Source: Thermoplasmata archaeon (GTDB taxonomy: Archaea > Thermoplasmatota > E2 > DHVEG-1). From it: 37,729 bases of DNA. A program made the translations under genes and the position numbers. The stretch spans positions 1 to 37,729 of the forward strand of contig DQIQ01000013.1 of assembly GCA_003942085.1 (NCBI GenBank). The letters are read 5' to 3'. The first letter of the stretch is position 1. Each line of letters starts with the position of its first letter. The notes beneath the pieces are model-generated. The model was not told the origin of the DNA, did not search any database, and saw only the letters and a list, made by a program, of their open reading frames with translations. This document shows positions 36,852 through 37,729 of the stretch, one piece after another.

Positions 36852-37729
36852 CTAGCAAATACGGAAGATGCGCATGACAAACGGACCAAGGACAAATCCA
36901 CTGCCGTTCCAATCCTCTGCGTATTTGACGTGGACCTGTAGGGAGATTTTCCCGAACCCAAAAATGGTCTTTTCTGGTTGAATGGCCGTGGTATTTCCGA
37001 TGGCAAGCGATGCAAAGGAGCCTTCTGAGGATATATTGATGAACCCGAACAGTCCGCCACTCACCGAAATACTCCAGGGGATGTTGCTCACCGGTATTTC
37101 TCCTTCATTAACGATGGATGCTTGGATTCCTTTGCCTCCGTTCACACCGGTGATGCGCAGGGATGGCTTCTGTCCGGTTGCGTTCATGAATCTGACCGCG
37201 GGGTCCCCGAACAGGTTGGTCTCATAATAGCACCAGCGCATGCAAGACCGTTGTATAAGGAAAAGATTATCTTCTTTGGAATCATGGTTCGCCCGTCCGA
37301 TTTCTCTGATGTTTTCTCCAAACACTGCGTCCCAGAACTGTCGGTGGAAGCGCTGCGAGTCCCCATCGGTGCTGTAAGACCAGAAAAATCCGTAGCGTGC
37401 GTTCCATATGCCTGCGAATGCACCCGTGGTGGTTTTTGCCGTGAAATACTCAGCGATGCACTCAACGCCCTCCGGATTGTCAAACCCGCCTGACATGCAT
37501 CCTTGTGAATACACAAAACAAAAATTGTTCGTATTGGTAAGAGCGCTGGCATCACCGTTGCTCATCCTCATGTTATAGTCATAGTAGGCATGTCCGTCGT
37601 GGTTGATGAGATAGACACCTTGGTTGATCCGGTTGATTATCTCCTGTTTTGGCCATCCGGTGCCCCAGGGGTTGTTCGGATCAAAACCAGGGTATAGCTC
37701 GTCGTAGAGTTGGTCGATGGTATATAGAC
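36852..37729 (-). CDS. C25 (gingipain-like) peptidase, 5'-truncated by window edge, with CARDB-like C-terminal module
   Basis: Frame open through 37729; upstream codons give INHDGHAYYDYNMRMSNGD, then FVYSQGCMSGGF (His/Cys pair), LFGDPAVRF, then GGKGIQASIVNEGEIPVSNIPWSISVSGG module. Confidence 0.82.
   Translation of the reverse strand, partial: LYTIDQLYDELYPGFDPNNPWGTGWPKQEIINRINQGVYLINHDGHAYYDYNMRMSNGDASALTNTNNFCFVYSQGCMSGGFDNPEGVECIAEYFTAKTTTGAFAGIWNARYGFFWSYSTDGDSQRFHRQFWDAVFGENIREIGRANHDSKEDNLFLIQRSCMRWCYYETNLFGDPAVRFMNATGQKPSLRITGVNGGKGIQASIVNEGEIPVSNIPWSISVSGGLFGFINISSEGSFASLAIGNTTAIQPEKTIFGFGKISLQVHVKYAEDWNGSGFVLGPFVMRIFRIC

Noticed and set aside
36773-37060. 95-aa minus-strand ORF
   Set aside because: Out of frame within the C25-like gene 36852-37729.
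1-37729. CRISPR array, rRNA, or complete tRNA
   Set aside because: No regularly spaced short repeats with unique spacers, no rRNA-like sequence and no full cloverleaf seen; the only periodic DNA is the protein-coding propeller.

Overview
This is a 37.7 kb archaeal window. Gene content suggests a euryarchaeal, probably Thermoplasmatota-type, genome (inference). It has about 37 supportable protein-coding genes and no rRNA, complete tRNA or CRISPR array. The left edge cuts an IS1634/IS4-type DDE transposase that is open to base 3. The right edge cuts a gingipain-like (C25) peptidase gene with a secretion-associated C-terminal module. Between them are large secreted proteins: NosD beta-helix plus FG-GAP, a complete C25 peptidase, an 8-repeat PQQ-type propeller with PKD, and FG-GAP plus PKD. 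There are also many small cytoplasmic genes (flavodoxins, cupins, GNATs, DUF1801, Lrp/AsnC, response regulator), a PurF-like protein, and a membrane-anchored winged-HTH regulator next to two secreted proteins. An AbrB-type regulator plus arsM operon, a stand-alone E2 acyltransferase domain, a SPOUT methyltransferase, a polar amino-acid ABC transporter with two permeases and an LPG-synthase-type membrane protein complete the set. The signals most worth checking are: (1) a 54-bp repeat with three ATTTrTGTGCAnA half-sites, present twice, each time just downstream of an FG-GAP gene and once at the truncation point of a NosD gene; (2) an orphan tRNA 3'-end fragment (possible att scar); (3) a 22-bp exact direct repeat extending to about 40 bp that brackets a membrane-protein gene and a phosphoribosyltransferase remnant; (4) a PurF-like protein whose glutaminase nucleophile Cys is Ser; (5) a Cys-rich AbrB-like regulator with a palindromic promoter element upstream of arsM; (6) recurring C-terminal modules or tails on the secreted proteins, together with C25-family peptidases. 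All family assignments come from motif recognition by eye; no search was run.
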